Below are positions 1 to 7,979 of a DNA stretch of 34,412 bases, one piece after another. Each line of letters begins with the position of its first letter. Position 1 is the first letter of the stretch. The position numbers and the translations under genes are program-made. Below the pieces are notes generated by a model. It saw only the letters and a program-made list of their open reading frames with translations. It had not been told where the DNA came from and did no database searches. Source of the stretch: Actinomycetes bacterium (GTDB lineage Bacteria; Actinomycetota; Acidimicrobiia; Acidimicrobiales; RAAP-2); contig JAKCEK010000002.1 in the NCBI GenBank assembly GCA_021838005.1, positions 1 through 34,412 of the forward strand, written 5' to 3'.

Positions 1-168
1 CGCTTCATAGACTACCTCTACACGTCCTTCGCCAACGGCACCAGCTTCGCCCCGGCGGACGCGATGCCCCTGTCGCCGGTGGCCAAGCTGCTCTTCCTCG
101 GGGAATCGCTGGTGTCGCTCGCGACGATCGCGATCGTGGCCGCGCGCGCCGTCAACATCCTGCGTTAG
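1..168 (+). CDS. integral membrane protein, C-terminal fragment
   Basis: The 5' part lies outside the window; frame 1 is open from base 1 to TAG and gives 55 residues. The fragment has a short polar stretch (YLYTSFANGTSFAPAD) followed by a hydrophobic helix (LLFLGESLVSLATIAIVAA) and a short basic tail ending NILR. This resembles the pore-loop plus last-helix end of small two-helix channel-like membrane proteins, but no TVGYGD-type selectivity filter is present, so a channel function is not claimed. Its stop shares TTAG with the stop of the convergent FAD oxidoreductase. It is too short and partial to name further. Confidence 0.7.
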   Translation, partial: RFIDYLYTSFANGTSFAPADAMPLSPVAKLLFLGESLVSLATIAIVAARAVNILR

Positions 169-1562
169 GGGGACTTGGGCAGGAGGCGGCCGAGGAGGGC
201 CCCGGCTCGGCTCGGTCGACCCGCGGTCTCCTCGACCCGGTCAGCCCGGGCCCCGAGGGAGAGTCCGACGTTGATGCCGACCCAGCGCAGCGGCTCGACC
301 TCCCAGCGCCGCGGGCGATGGTGGACGAAAGGCAGTCGGGTGAGGTCGGTCTCCTCCTCCGGGGTCGCGATGAGGTCGGCGAGCGCGCGCCCGGCGACGT
401 AGCTCAACACCACGCCGTCGCCGGTGTAGCCACCGGCGCTGGCGAGTCCCGACTCGGGGTCGAAGAGGACCGAGGGGGAGAGGTCGCGCGGCATCGCGAG
501 CGGCCCGCCCCAGCGATGGGTCAGCCCGGCGTCGAGGTCGGGGAAGAGGTCGTGCAGGGTCTGCTCGAGCAGGGCGAAGACCCGCGGGACCTCGTCGAAT
601 CGCTCCTCGACCGCCGAGGCGAAGTGGTAGGGGGCGCCCCGACCACCGAAGGCGATGCGGTCGTCGGCGGTGCGCTGGCCGTAGATGATCATGTGGCGAT
701 CGTCGGCGAAGGTCTCACGACCGGCGAAGCCGACGCTCGCCCAGAAGGCGGGGCTCAACGGCTCGGTCGCCACCATGAGCGAGTAGAGCGGGGCGACGGT
801 GCGTCGCTCGCCGGGCAGGCTCGGGGTGAAGGCCTCGGTGGCGCGCACGACGACGTCGGCGTGGATCGTCCCGCCCGCGGTGACCGCCGTGGCTCGGCGC
901 CGGCCGCGACGGCCCAGGACGCGGGTGACCCGCGTGTTCTCGAAGATCCGCACCCCGTGGCGCTCGGCGGCCTCGGCCAGGCCCCGGACGAGGCGGGCCG
1001 GTTGGACCCGCGCGCAGTGGGGTGTGTACAGCGCGCCGCGCGCGCCGTGCACGCGCGCGCGTGCGGTGAGGTCGTCGCCCTCGAGCCACACGAGGTCCTC
1101 CTCGGTGTCCCCGAGGTCGCGCGCCTGGGCCAGCTGGGCGCGCAGGCGTGACTCTTGGACCTCGCTGCGCGCGAAGGTGAGCGAGCCGCCCTTGAGGTAG
1201 TGCGCGTCCACGCCGTCCTCGTCCAGCGCCGCGCCGAGCTCGTCGACCGCGCGGCGCAGCACCCCGCGCAGCACGTCGAGGTCCTCGCGGCCGGCGCGTT
1301 CGACGACGGCCTCGTCGTTCAGGGGATACAGGGCCGTGGCCCAGCCCCCGTTGCGCCCCGAGGCGCCGAAGCCGCACACGGCCTGCTCCACGACGGCGAC
1401 CGACAGCCCGGGGTCGCGGCGCACGAGCTCGCGGGCGCACCACAGCCCGGTGAAGCCCCCGCCGACGACCACGACGTCGACGTCGAGGTGGTCGGCGAGG
1501 GCGGGCCGGGCGTCGACGGGGCGCTCGAGGCCGTCCCACCACAGGGAGCGCGGTGGGCGCAC
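165..1562 (-). CDS. FAD-dependent amine oxidoreductase (DAO family, PuuB-like)
   Basis: The 465 aa product has an N-terminal dinucleotide fold with the FAD motif VVVVGGGFTGLWCARE near residue 25, followed by SGRNGGW, typical of DAO-family flavoproteins close to gamma-glutamylputrescine oxidoreductase. The C-terminal GGYTGDGVVLSYVAGRALAD is the second FAD-contacting region. These enzymes oxidise a primary or secondary amine to imine or aldehyde with H2O2 formation; the substrate here is inferred, not proven. The ORF track starts 27 codons earlier, inside the aminotransferase gene. I prefer the GTG at 1562, two bases after the aminotransferase stop, because the homologous sequence (SLWWDGL) begins right there and translational coupling is likely. 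It is third in the operon Lrp - aminotransferase - oxidoreductase. Confidence 0.85.
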   Translation of the reverse strand: MRPPRSLWWDGLERPVDARPALADHLDVDVVVVGGGFTGLWCARELVRRDPGLSVAVVEQAVCGFGASGRNGGWATALYPLNDEAVVERAGREDLDVLRGVLRRAVDELGAALDEDGVDAHYLKGGSLTFARSEVQESRLRAQLAQARDLGDTEEDLVWLEGDDLTARARVHGARGALYTPHCARVQPARLVRGLAEAAERHGVRIFENTRVTRVLGRRGRRRATAVTAGGTIHADVVVRATEAFTPSLPGERRTVAPLYSLMVATEPLSPAFWASVGFAGRETFADDRHMIIYGQRTADDRIAFGGRGAPYHFASAVEERFDEVPRVFALLEQTLHDLFPDLDAGLTHRWGGPLAMPRDLSPSVLFDPESGLASAGGYTGDGVVLSYVAGRALADLIATPEEETDLTRLPFVHHRPRRWEVEPLRWVGINVGLSLGARADRVEETAGRPSRAGALLGRLLPKSP

Positions 1563-1564
1563 GG

Positions 1565-2986
1565 CTAGAAGTTCAGTGCGGCGGCGCCGGTGAAGACCTC
1601 GCGCAGGATGCCGACCATGACGTCGATGTCCTCGCGGGTGCACACGATCGGAGGGGCCAGCTGGACGACGGGGTCACCCCGGTCGTCGCTGCGGCAGATG
1701 AGCCCCCGGCGGAACATCTCCTTGGAGACGTAGCCGCGCAGCAGCCGCTCGGCCGACTCGCCGCTCCAGGTCTCCTTGGTCGCCTGGTCCTTGACGAGCT
1801 CGACGCCCCAGAAGTAGCCGGTCCCGCGCACGTCGCCGACGATCGGGATCTCCTTCAGGGCCTCGAGGCTGTCGCGGAAGTAGTCCTGGTTCGCCAGGAC
1901 GTTGTCGAGGAGCCTCTCCTCCTCGACGATCCGCAGGGTCTCGAGCGCCACGGCGCACGACACCGGGTGGCCCGACCACGTGAAGCCGTGAAAGAAGGCG
2001 GTCTCGTCGTGCTGGAAGGGCTCGGCGACCCGGTCCGAGACGATCATCGCGCCCAGGGGGGCGTAGCCGGCGGTGAGGGCCTTGGCCGCGGTGATGATGT
2101 CCGGGACGTAGTCGTACTTCTGGCCACCGAACCACGTGCCGATCCGCCCGAAGGCGCAGATCACCTCGTCCGAGACGAGCAGGACCCCGTAGCGGTCGCA
2201 GATCTCGCGCACCGCCCGCCAGTAGCCCGGCGGCGGGGTGAAGCAGCCCCCCGCGTTCTGGACCGGTTCGAGGAAGACGGCGGCGACGGTCTCGGGACCT
2301 TCGCGCAGGATCGCCTCTTCGATCTGCTGGGCCGACCAGAGGGCGAACGCCTCGGGGTCGTCGCCGTGGACCGGCGCGCGATAGAGGTTCGTCGCGGGGA
2401 CCTTGACCGCCCCGGGAACGAGGGGCTGGAAGGGGTCGCGGTACGAGTCGAGCGAGGTGATGGTCAGTGCGCCCATCGTCGTGCCGTGGTAGGCGACGTC
2501 GCGGCTGATCACCTTGTAGCGGTCCACGTCGCCGCGGATCCGGTGGTACTGGCGCGCGAGCTTCCACGCGCTCTCGTTGGCCTCGGCGCCGCCGGTCGTG
2601 AAGAACACCCGGTTGAGGTCGCCCGGGGCGAGGGCCGCGAGCCGCTCGGCGAGCTCGATGGCCCGGGGGTGGGCGTAGGTCCACAGCGGGAAGAAGTGGA
2701 GCTCGTTCATCTGGCGGGCCGCGACCTCGGCGATCTCGGGCCGGCCGTAGCCCAGCGTGTTGGTGAACAGCCCCGAGAGACCGTCGATGTACTCGGTCCC
2801 GTTGGCGTCGTAGACCCGGGTGCCCTTGCCGCGGACCATGATGGGGATCTCGTGCAGCTCGTCGTAGGCGCCCATCCGTGACATCTGCAGCCAGAGGTGG
2901 CGCCGAGCCCGCTCGGAGTAGCCGTGGCTCGGATGCCTCTCGTCGGCAACGGCGATCCCGTCGGTGATGGTGTCGTTCAATGTCAC
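1565..2986 (-). CDS. class III aminotransferase, probable putrescine/diamine:pyruvate type
   Basis: The 473 aa product is a PLP-dependent fold-type I class III (omega) aminotransferase. The PLP-binding Asp lies in LLVSDEVICAFGRIG and the Schiff-base lysine is about K302 in ITAAKALTAGYAPLG. The N-terminal DGLSGLFTNTLGYG and FFTTGGAEANESAWKLAR motifs resemble the SpuC-like putrescine/beta-alanine:pyruvate group. It likely moves the amino group of a diamine or omega-amino acid to pyruvate, making alanine and an aldehyde. The aldehyde dehydrogenase and alanine dehydrogenase encoded divergently fit that reaction. The GTG start at 2986 overlaps the Lrp stop by 4 bases (GTGA), which is why the 668 aa ORF-track version, read through the Lrp gene in another frame, is wrong. 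The exact substrate cannot be read from sequence. Confidence 0.9.
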   Translation of the reverse strand: MTLNDTITDGIAVADERHPSHGYSERARRHLWLQMSRMGAYDELHEIPIMVRGKGTRVYDANGTEYIDGLSGLFTNTLGYGRPEIAEVAARQMNELHFFPLWTYAHPRAIELAERLAALAPGDLNRVFFTTGGAEANESAWKLARQYHRIRGDVDRYKVISRDVAYHGTTMGALTITSLDSYRDPFQPLVPGAVKVPATNLYRAPVHGDDPEAFALWSAQQIEEAILREGPETVAAVFLEPVQNAGGCFTPPPGYWRAVREICDRYGVLLVSDEVICAFGRIGTWFGGQKYDYVPDIITAAKALTAGYAPLGAMIVSDRVAEPFQHDETAFFHGFTWSGHPVSCAVALETLRIVEEERLLDNVLANQDYFRDSLEALKEIPIVGDVRGTGYFWGVELVKDQATKETWSGESAERLLRGYVSKEMFRRGLICRSDDRGDPVVQLAPPIVCTREDIDVMVGILREVFTGAAALNF

Positions 2987-3507
2987 TTGGTCCCCCAGGC
3001 GTAGGTCTGCTTGGCTAGTTTCAGGTACACGAAGGTCTCGACCTCGGTCACGCCCGGAATCGAGCGGATCGAGTCGTTGAGGAGGTGCACCAGGGCGTTG
3101 TCGTCCCCGGCGATCACCTCGGCGATGATGTCGAAGCTGCCGGCCGTCATCACGACGTAGTTGGCCTCCTCGATCGCCGCCACCTTGTCCGCCACCAGCC
3201 GCACGTCCCCGTGGACGCGAATACCCACCAGCGCCTCCCGGCCGTAGCCGAGCTGGAGCGGGTCGGTGATCGCGACGATCTGCATGACCCCGGTGTCCCG
3301 GAGCCGCTGCACGCGTCGACGCACCGCGGCCTCGGAGAGGCCGACCTCGACGGCGAGGGCGCCGTAGGCGCGACGACCGTCCGCTTGCAGGAGCGTGATG
3401 ATCCTGCGGTCGAGGTCGTCGAGCGCTGCCGGGCCCCCACTGGCGGGGTCTGGGGCCGGGCGTTCGACGCCCGAGCGGCCCTTGCGCGGTGATTTGGCTG
3501 CTGGCAT
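2983..3507 (-). CDS. Lrp/AsnC family transcriptional regulator
   Basis: The 174 aa product starts at ATG 3507. A charged tail of about 28 residues precedes the helix-turn-helix (LDDLDRRIITLLQADGRRAY through VRRRVQRLRDTGV), and a C-terminal RAM ligand-binding domain follows (VGIRVHGDV ... GSFDIIAEV ... IPGVTEVETFVYLK). Lrp-family proteins bind amino acids and act locally on amino acid catabolic genes. It is the first gene of the minus operon and is divergent from the aldehyde dehydrogenase/alanine dehydrogenase pair. In mycobacteria an Lrp-type regulator (AldR) sits next to ald and controls it, so an AldR-like role over both directions is a reasonable inference. The longer ORF-track start runs through the promoter region and is not supported. 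Confidence 0.9.
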   Translation of the reverse strand: MPAAKSPRKGRSGVERPAPDPASGGPAALDDLDRRIITLLQADGRRAYGALAVEVGLSEAAVRRRVQRLRDTGVMQIVAITDPLQLGYGREALVGIRVHGDVRLVADKVAAIEEANYVVMTAGSFDIIAEVIAGDDNALVHLLNDSIRSIPGVTEVETFVYLKLAKQTYAWGTK

Positions 3508-3556
3508 TGGACTTACCCCCGCGCGGTGATGTGGCCACCGTGCAACGGATATGGCG

Positions 3557-3656
3557 AGCATAGCAGGCCACGGCGACGGATACCGGCGTGATATTTCGAT
3601 AATGCGACTGTTTTCACAATCTCGGTTTGCGCCGGTCCGGGGCCATCTGGCAGAGT
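3557..3656. promoter_or_regulatory. divergent control region between the Lrp gene and the aldehyde dehydrogenase
   Basis: The 193-base gap 3508-3700 has no gene and contains an unusually AT-rich patch (GATATTTCGATAATG, 3590-3604). On the plus strand TTGCGC (3627-3632) and CAGAGT (3651-3656) are 18 bases apart and could be the -35/-10 of the dehydrogenase; CAGACT, a one-base variant, recurs before two other genes here. On the minus strand TATGCT (3562-3557) is a -10 candidate for the regulator. The AT-rich patch lies between the two and is the obvious place for Lrp binding, but I see no clean palindrome. Confidence 0.4.
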
Positions 3657-3700
3657 GGCGAGTGACGCCGCGAGGGGGCGGCGCGAGCCAAGGAGACAGC

Positions 3701-5128
3701 ATGCGTCGTCTGGAGAACTTCATCGGTGGCGAGTCGGTAGCGCCCTCCAGCGGCCGCTACGTGGAGTTGCTCAGCCCCGTCACCGGACAGCCCTTCGCCG
3801 AGGCGCCGGTGTCCGATGAGAAAGACGTCGACCGGGCCTTTCGGGCCGCCGCCGGCGCGTTCACGGCGTGGCGGCGCACGACGCCGTCCCAGCGCTCGCT
3901 CCTGCTCTTGCAGATCGCCGACCTCATCGAGGCGCGCAAGGACGAGATCGTCGCGATCGAGGCCGAGAACACCGGCAAGATCGTCGCCGTCACGTTGGCC
4001 GAGGAGATCCCGCCGATGGTCGACCAGATCCGCTTCTTCGCGGGCGCCGCGCGACTTCTCGAGGGACGCGGGGCGACCGAGTACATGGAGGGCATGACGA
4101 GCTACGTCCGGCGCGAGCCCGTCGGGGTGTGCGGCGCGGTGACCCCGTGGAACTACCCGATGATGATGGCGACCTGGAAGTGGGCACCCGCGCTCGCGGC
4201 GGGCAACACGATGGTCCTCAAGCCCAGTGACACCACCCCCGCCTCGACTCTGTTCATGGCCCAGCTCATGGCCGAGGTGCTGCCGGCCGGGGTCTTCAAC
4301 GTGATCTGCGGCGACCGCGACACCGGTCGGGCCCTCGTCGAGCACCCCACGCCCGCGATGGTTTCGATCACCGGGTCGGTGCGCGCGGGGAGCGAGGTCG
4401 CGTCCTCGGCCGCCCAGGGTCTCAAGCGTGTCCACCTCGAGCTCGGGGGCAAGGCCCCGGTCGTCGTCTTCGACGACGTCGACGTCGAGGCGGCCGTCGA
4501 GGCGATCGCCATCGCCGGCTACTTCAACGCGGGTCAGGATTGCACGGCCGCGACGCGCGTGCTGGCCGAGGCGGGCGTCTACCGAGACTTCGTCGACGCC
4601 CTGGCCGAGGAGGCCCGCCAGACGGTCGTCGGCGCGCCCGAGGACGAGGACGCCTTCGTCGGGCCGGTGAACAACGTCAATCAGTTCGAGCGGGTCACGG
4701 GCTTCTTGAACCGCCGCCCGCCCCACGCCACGGTCGTTACCGGTGGCGAGCGCGTGCGTGACGCCGGCTACTTCCTCTCGCCGACCGTCGTCGCCGACCT
4801 CCACCAGGACGACGAGATGATCCAGAACGAGATCTTCGGCCCGGTGATCACGGTCCAGAAGTTCACCGACGAGGCCCAGGCGGTGGAGTGGGCCAACGGC
4901 GTCGACTACGGGCTCGCGTCCTCGGTGTGGACCCGGGACCACTCGCGCGCGATGCGCATGACCCGCGACCTCGACTTCGGCTGCGTGTGGGTCAACACCC
5001 ACATCCCCCTCGTGGCGGAGATGCCCCACGGTGGCTTCAAGCGCTCCGGCTACGGCAAGGACCTGTCGGTGTACGGCTTCGAGGACTACACGCGCATCAA
5101 GCACGTGATGCACAACATCGAGTTCTGA
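3701..5128 (+). CDS. NAD-dependent aldehyde dehydrogenase, probable gamma-aminobutyraldehyde dehydrogenase
   Basis: The 475 aa product has the length of a full ALDH. The catalytic Cys is C281 in NAGQDCTAATR, the general-base Glu is E247 in HLELGGKAP, and GSVRAG lies in the NAD-binding loop. VTPWNYPMMMATWKWAPALA and the C-terminal GGFKRSGYGKDLS resemble the PatD/YdcW aminobutyraldehyde dehydrogenases, which turn 4-aminobutanal (from putrescine) into GABA. ATG 3701 is chosen over the ORF-track start because AAGGAGA stands 5 bases upstream and the conserved RRLENFIGGE begins there. It is followed 46 bases later by ald. The substrate assignment rests on the neighbouring aminotransferase; another omega-amino aldehyde is possible. 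Confidence 0.88.
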   Translation: MRRLENFIGGESVAPSSGRYVELLSPVTGQPFAEAPVSDEKDVDRAFRAAAGAFTAWRRTTPSQRSLLLLQIADLIEARKDEIVAIEAENTGKIVAVTLAEEIPPMVDQIRFFAGAARLLEGRGATEYMEGMTSYVRREPVGVCGAVTPWNYPMMMATWKWAPALAAGNTMVLKPSDTTPASTLFMAQLMAEVLPAGVFNVICGDRDTGRALVEHPTPAMVSITGSVRAGSEVASSAAQGLKRVHLELGGKAPVVVFDDVDVEAAVEAIAIAGYFNAGQDCTAATRVLAEAGVYRDFVDALAEEARQTVVGAPEDEDAFVGPVNNVNQFERVTGFLNRRPPHATVVTGGERVRDAGYFLSPTVVADLHQDDEMIQNEIFGPVITVQKFTDEAQAVEWANGVDYGLASSVWTRDHSRAMRMTRDLDFGCVWVNTHIPLVAEMPHGGFKRSGYGKDLSVYGFEDYTRIKHVMHNIEF

Positions 5129-5137
5129 GTGTCCAGT

Positions 5138-5152
5138 GGGTGCGGGGCACCC
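5138..5152 (+). other. small hairpin between aldehyde dehydrogenase and ald
   Basis: GGGTGC-GGG-GCACCC forms a perfect 6-bp stem with a 3-base loop in the 46-base gap, without a T tract. It could be a processing or partial termination element that sets the ratio of the two genes, or chance in GC-rich DNA. Confidence 0.3.
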
Positions 5153-5174
5153 GGAGAGTGAGAGGTGATCGACG

Positions 5175-6293
5175 ATGATCATCGGAGTCGTGACCGAGAT
5201 CAAGACCGACGAGGGGCGTGTCGCCCTGACGCCGGCGGGGGCGAGGGAGCTGACCAGCCTCGGCCACCGCGTGCTGGTCGAGCGGGGCGCGGGCCTCGGC
5301 TCGTCCATCCCCGACGAGCAGTACGCGGCGAACGGCGCGACGCTCGTCGAGCGGGCCGACGACGTGTGGGCCGAGAGCGACATGGTGCTCAAGGTCAAAG
5401 AGCCGGTCGCCGAGGAGTACCACCGCCTGGCGGCCCGCGAGGGCCAGGTCCTCTTCACCTACCTGCACCTGGCCGCCAGCCGTGAGTGCACCGACGCGCT
5501 CGTCGCGGCCGGCAACGTGGCCATCGCCTACGAGACGGTGCGCCTCGCCGACCACAGCCTGCCCCTCCTCGCGCCGATGAGCGAGGTGGCCGGCCGGATG
5601 GCCCCGATGATGGGGGCGCACCACCTCATGCGCCCGGGTGGCGGCCACGGGACGTTGGTCTCGGGGGTCCCGGGAGTGGCGCCGGCCAAGGTCGTGATCA
5701 TCGGTGCCGGCGTGTCGGGTATGTCGGCCGCGACGATCGCCCTGGGGCTGCACGCCGAGGTGACGGTCCTCGACAAGAACCTCGAGCGGCTGCGTCACGT
5801 GGACACCGTCTTTGACGGCCGGGTGGCGACGTTGGCGTCGTCGGTCCTCTCCATCGAGGAGTCCTGTCTCGGGGCCGACGTCGTGATCGGCGCCGTGCTG
5901 GTGGTGGGCGCGCGAGCCCCCAGGCTCGTCTCCAACGACCTCGTGGCGCAGATGAAGCCGGGCTCGGTGCTCGTCGACATCGCGGTCGACCAGGGCGGCT
6001 GCTTCGAGGCGACGCGGCCGACGACCCACTCCGACCCGGTCTTCGCCGTCCACGATTCGATCTTCTACTGCGTGGCCAATATGCCCGGGGCCGTCCCGGC
6101 GACCTCGACCCGGGCGTTGTCGAACGCGACCCTGCCCTACGTGGTCGAGTTAGCCCAGCGCGGCTGGCGCGGCGCGGTAGCGGGCGACGCGGCCCTCGCC
6201 GAGGGCGTCAACGTGGTGAACGGGCGCGTGACCTACGGGCCCGTCGCGGAGTCCCTCGGTCTGGACTACACCCCGCTCGACTCGGTGCTCTAG
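5175..6293 (+). CDS. ald: alanine dehydrogenase
   Basis: The 372 aa product is almost exactly the family length. It catalyses NAD-dependent L-alanine = pyruvate + NH3. The substrate-binding Arg lies in DEGRVALTP, catalytic Lys is K75 in KVKEP, catalytic His is H98 in FTYLHLAA, the NAD-binding GAGVSG lies near residue 178, and the active-site Asp region VDIAVDQGG and NMPGAVP are present. ATG 5175 is preceded by AGAGGTG. The gene follows the aldehyde dehydrogenase on the same strand. In this setting it would regenerate pyruvate from the alanine made by the aminotransferase and release ammonium and NADH. Its stop overlaps the convergent DUF5522-like gene in a shared CTAG. Confidence 0.95.
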   Translation: MIIGVVTEIKTDEGRVALTPAGARELTSLGHRVLVERGAGLGSSIPDEQYAANGATLVERADDVWAESDMVLKVKEPVAEEYHRLAAREGQVLFTYLHLAASRECTDALVAAGNVAIAYETVRLADHSLPLLAPMSEVAGRMAPMMGAHHLMRPGGGHGTLVSGVPGVAPAKVVIIGAGVSGMSAATIALGLHAEVTVLDKNLERLRHVDTVFDGRVATLASSVLSIEESCLGADVVIGAVLVVGARAPRLVSNDLVAQMKPGSVLVDIAVDQGGCFEATRPTTHSDPVFAVHDSIFYCVANMPGAVPATSTRALSNATLPYVVELAQRGWRGAVAGDAALAEGVNVVNGRVTYGPVAESLGLDYTPLDSVL

Positions 6294-6502
6294 TCGTCGA
6301 GGTACGGACAGTGGCGACAGCCGCTGGAACAGCACTCGCCGCGCGCCAGGTGGGTGGCGGCCGTGAGGACGCTCAGCCCGCTCAACGGGTCGCGGTAGGT
6401 CGGCTCACCGGCGCGCACGGCCGCCTCGTGCGCGGCGAGGATGACGTCGTAGTCGGGTCTCGAGGGGTCGAGCCGCGACCGGTGGGGCACCGGGACGCTC
6501 AC
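6290..6502 (-). CDS. small cysteine-rich protein, DUF5522-like
   Basis: The product is 70 aa from the GTG at 6502. The body RPDYDVILAAHEAAVRAGEP followed by a Cys/His-rich end (CCSSGCRHCPYL) matches my recollection of the DUF5522 family, small actinobacterial proteins with a terminal CC-GC-HCPY cluster. The cysteines suggest metal binding; no function is known to me. The GTG overlaps the stop of the upstream quinone oxidoreductase by 4 bases (GTGA), so the two are co-translated. The ORF-track version starts 42 codons further up, inside that gene in another frame. The stop is shared with ald (CTAG). Confidence 0.75.
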   Translation of the reverse strand: MSVPVPHRSRLDPSRPDYDVILAAHEAAVRAGEPTYRDPLSGLSVLTAATHLARGECCSSGCRHCPYLDD

Positions 6503-7449
6503 CGCGGCGCCACGGCGAGCACGATCTTGCCGAACTTGCCGGGCCGGGCGAAGGCGTCGTAGGCGCGGGCCGCCTCGCGGACGTCGACCACCTCGGCGAC
6601 GGGCACCCGGAGCGCGCCGTCGCGCCACCGCGGGCCGAGATCGCGCGCGACGCGCCCGACCACCTCGGCCTTTTCGGTGCGCGTGCGACCGCGCAGGGTG
6701 GACCCGGTGAGGGTGAGTCGTGAGCCCATGACGGCGAGCAGGTCGAGCTCGACCCGAGAGCCCGAACCCACCCCAACGACCAGAATCCGCCCGTGGGCCC
6801 GCACCCGGGGCAGGACCGCGGGCAGCGTCGCCGCGCCGACGAGCTCGAGGACAACGTCGACGGGCTCGATCGCGGCGAGGCCGTCCGCGACCACCGTCTC
6901 GTCGGCCCCGAGGGCGCGCAGCGCCTCGTGGTGGCGCCCGTCACGGGTGAGGGCGACGACCGTCGCGTCGAGGGCCCGGCCGATCTGGACGGCCGCGCAG
7001 CCCACCCCGCCCGCGGCCCCGGTGACGGCCAGTCGCTCGCCCGAGGTCAGCGCGCCCTGGGTGACGAGGGCGTCGTGGGCGGTGCAGAAGGCCTCCGGGA
7101 AGCCCGCGGCCTCGACGAGCTCGACGCCCTCGGGCACCGCGAGGAGGTGCTCGACCGGCACGGCGCAGTGCGTCGCCTGGGCGCCCCCGCCGGTGAGCGC
7201 GGCGACCCGCCGTCCCACCCACGTCGCGTCGACTCCGTCGCCCACCGAGACGACCCGCCCGGCGAGCTCGAGGCCGGGCACGTCGGCGGGCACGCCGGGC
7301 GGGGCGGGGTAGCGGCCACGCCTTTGGAGGAGGTCCGCGGCGTTGAGACCGGCGGCCGCCACCTCGACCACGACGTCACCCGGACCGGGTACGGGGTCGG
7401 GCCGCTCGCGCCAGTCGAGGACTCCGTCGTCGATGACGAGGGCGAACAC
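6499..7449 (-). CDS. NADPH:quinone oxidoreductase-like MDR protein (zinc-free)
   Basis: The 316 aa product is a medium-chain dehydrogenase/reductase of the quinone reductase group. The N-terminal catalytic half has GLNAADLLQRRGRYPAPPG, typical of Qor/TP53I3-like enzymes, and lacks the zinc-ligand cysteines of alcohol dehydrogenases. The Rossmann half has the nucleotide motif VTGAAGGVGCAAVQIG. It probably reduces quinones or enones with NADPH. The GTG start at 7449 has TACGCT six bases upstream and no Shine-Dalgarno, the leaderless pattern. It is divergent from the glutathione peroxidase with only 47 bases between starts and overlaps the DUF5522-like gene by 4 bases. Confidence 0.88.
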   Translation of the reverse strand: MFALVIDDGVLDWRERPDPVPGPGDVVVEVAAAGLNAADLLQRRGRYPAPPGVPADVPGLELAGRVVSVGDGVDATWVGRRVAALTGGGAQATHCAVPVEHLLAVPEGVELVEAAGFPEAFCTAHDALVTQGALTSGERLAVTGAAGGVGCAAVQIGRALDATVVALTRDGRHHEALRALGADETVVADGLAAIEPVDVVLELVGAATLPAVLPRVRAHGRILVVGVGSGSRVELDLLAVMGSRLTLTGSTLRGRTRTEKAEVVGRVARDLGPRWRDGALRVPVAEVVDVREAARAYDAFARPGKFGKIVLAVAPR

Positions 7450-7455
7450 GCGCCC

Positions 7456-7461
7456 AGCGTA
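7456..7461 (-). promoter_or_regulatory. -10 element TACGCT of quinone oxidoreductase (leaderless)
   Basis: TACGCT on the minus strand ends six bases before the GTG at 7449, so transcription would start at or next to the start codon. No -35 consensus is visible. Confidence 0.6.
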
Positions 7462-7484
7462 GGGGCCGCGCCGACCGGGGCCGC

Positions 7485-7490
7485 TAGGGT
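7485..7490 (+). promoter_or_regulatory. -10 element TAGGGT of glutathione peroxidase (leaderless)
   Basis: TAGGGT ends six bases before ATG 7497. Only 23 bases separate it from the opposing -10 of the quinone oxidoreductase gene, so each -35 position would fall close to or within the other promoter. Confidence 0.65.
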
Positions 7491-7496
7491 CCGACC

Positions 7497-7979
7497 ATGA
7501 CTATCTACGACGCACCCTTGCGCACCCTCTCGGGCGAGCCGACCTCGCTCGAGCCCTACCGGGGACGTCCCGTCCTCATCGTGAACGTGGCGTCCCAGTG
7601 CGGCTTGACCCCGCAGTACGAGGGACTCGAGCGGCTCCACGAGGGCTACGCGGATCGGGGCTTCAGCGTGCTGGGGTTCCCGTGCAACCAGTTCGGCGCC
7701 CAGGAGCCGGGCACCGCCGAGGAGATTCAGACGTTCTGCTCGACGACCTACGGCGTGACCTTCCCGCTCTTTGAGAAGGTCGAGGTCAACGGCGAGGGCC
7801 GTCACCCGCTCTTCGAGGAGTTGAGCGCCGTCGCTGACGGCGAGGGCTACCGGGGCGACGTCCGCTGGAACTTCGAGAAGTTTCTCGTGTCGGCCGACGG
7901 CTCCGTCCAGCGCTTCGCCCCCCAGGTCACCCCCGAGGACCCGATCCTCGTGGCCGCGATCGAGGCCGCCCTCTCCTAG
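7497..7979 (+). CDS. glutathione peroxidase family protein (Cys type)
   Basis: The 160 aa product has the usual length for bacterial GPx/BsaA proteins. The peroxidatic residue is a cysteine (C35 in NVASQCGLTPQY), not selenocysteine. FPCNQFGAQEPG carries the catalytic Gln and RWNFEKFLV the catalytic Trp/Asn. Cys-type enzymes of this family generally use thioredoxin rather than glutathione and reduce H2O2 and organic hydroperoxides in the cytoplasm. The ATG at 7497 is leaderless by the -10 spacing. Its divergent neighbour is a quinone oxidoreductase, giving a small redox pair. The stop overlaps the convergent GNAT gene in CTAG. Confidence 0.93.
   Translation: MTIYDAPLRTLSGEPTSLEPYRGRPVLIVNVASQCGLTPQYEGLERLHEGYADRGFSVLGFPCNQFGAQEPGTAEEIQTFCSTTYGVTFPLFEKVEVNGEGRHPLFEELSAVADGEGYRGDVRWNFEKFLVSADGSVQRFAPQVTPEDPILVAAIEAALS

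Noticed and set aside
1-168. Potassium channel call for the first fragment
   Set aside because: The loop-helix shape is similar, but no TVGYGD-type filter is present and most of the protein is missing.
1565-3571. 668 aa aminotransferase start upstream in the Lrp gene
   Set aside because: The extra 195 residues are an Arg/Gly-rich shadow of the Lrp gene; the GTG at 2986 in the GTGA overlap begins the recognisable protein.
3614-5458. Long minus-strand ORF of 614 aa opposite the aldehyde dehydrogenase
   Set aside because: It is a shadow frame of GC-rich coding DNA, with biased composition and no recognisable domain, and it covers a complete ALDH with catalytic residues. The same applies to 8877-11069, 17193-19283, 19127-20911, 24500-26080 and 30018-31517.
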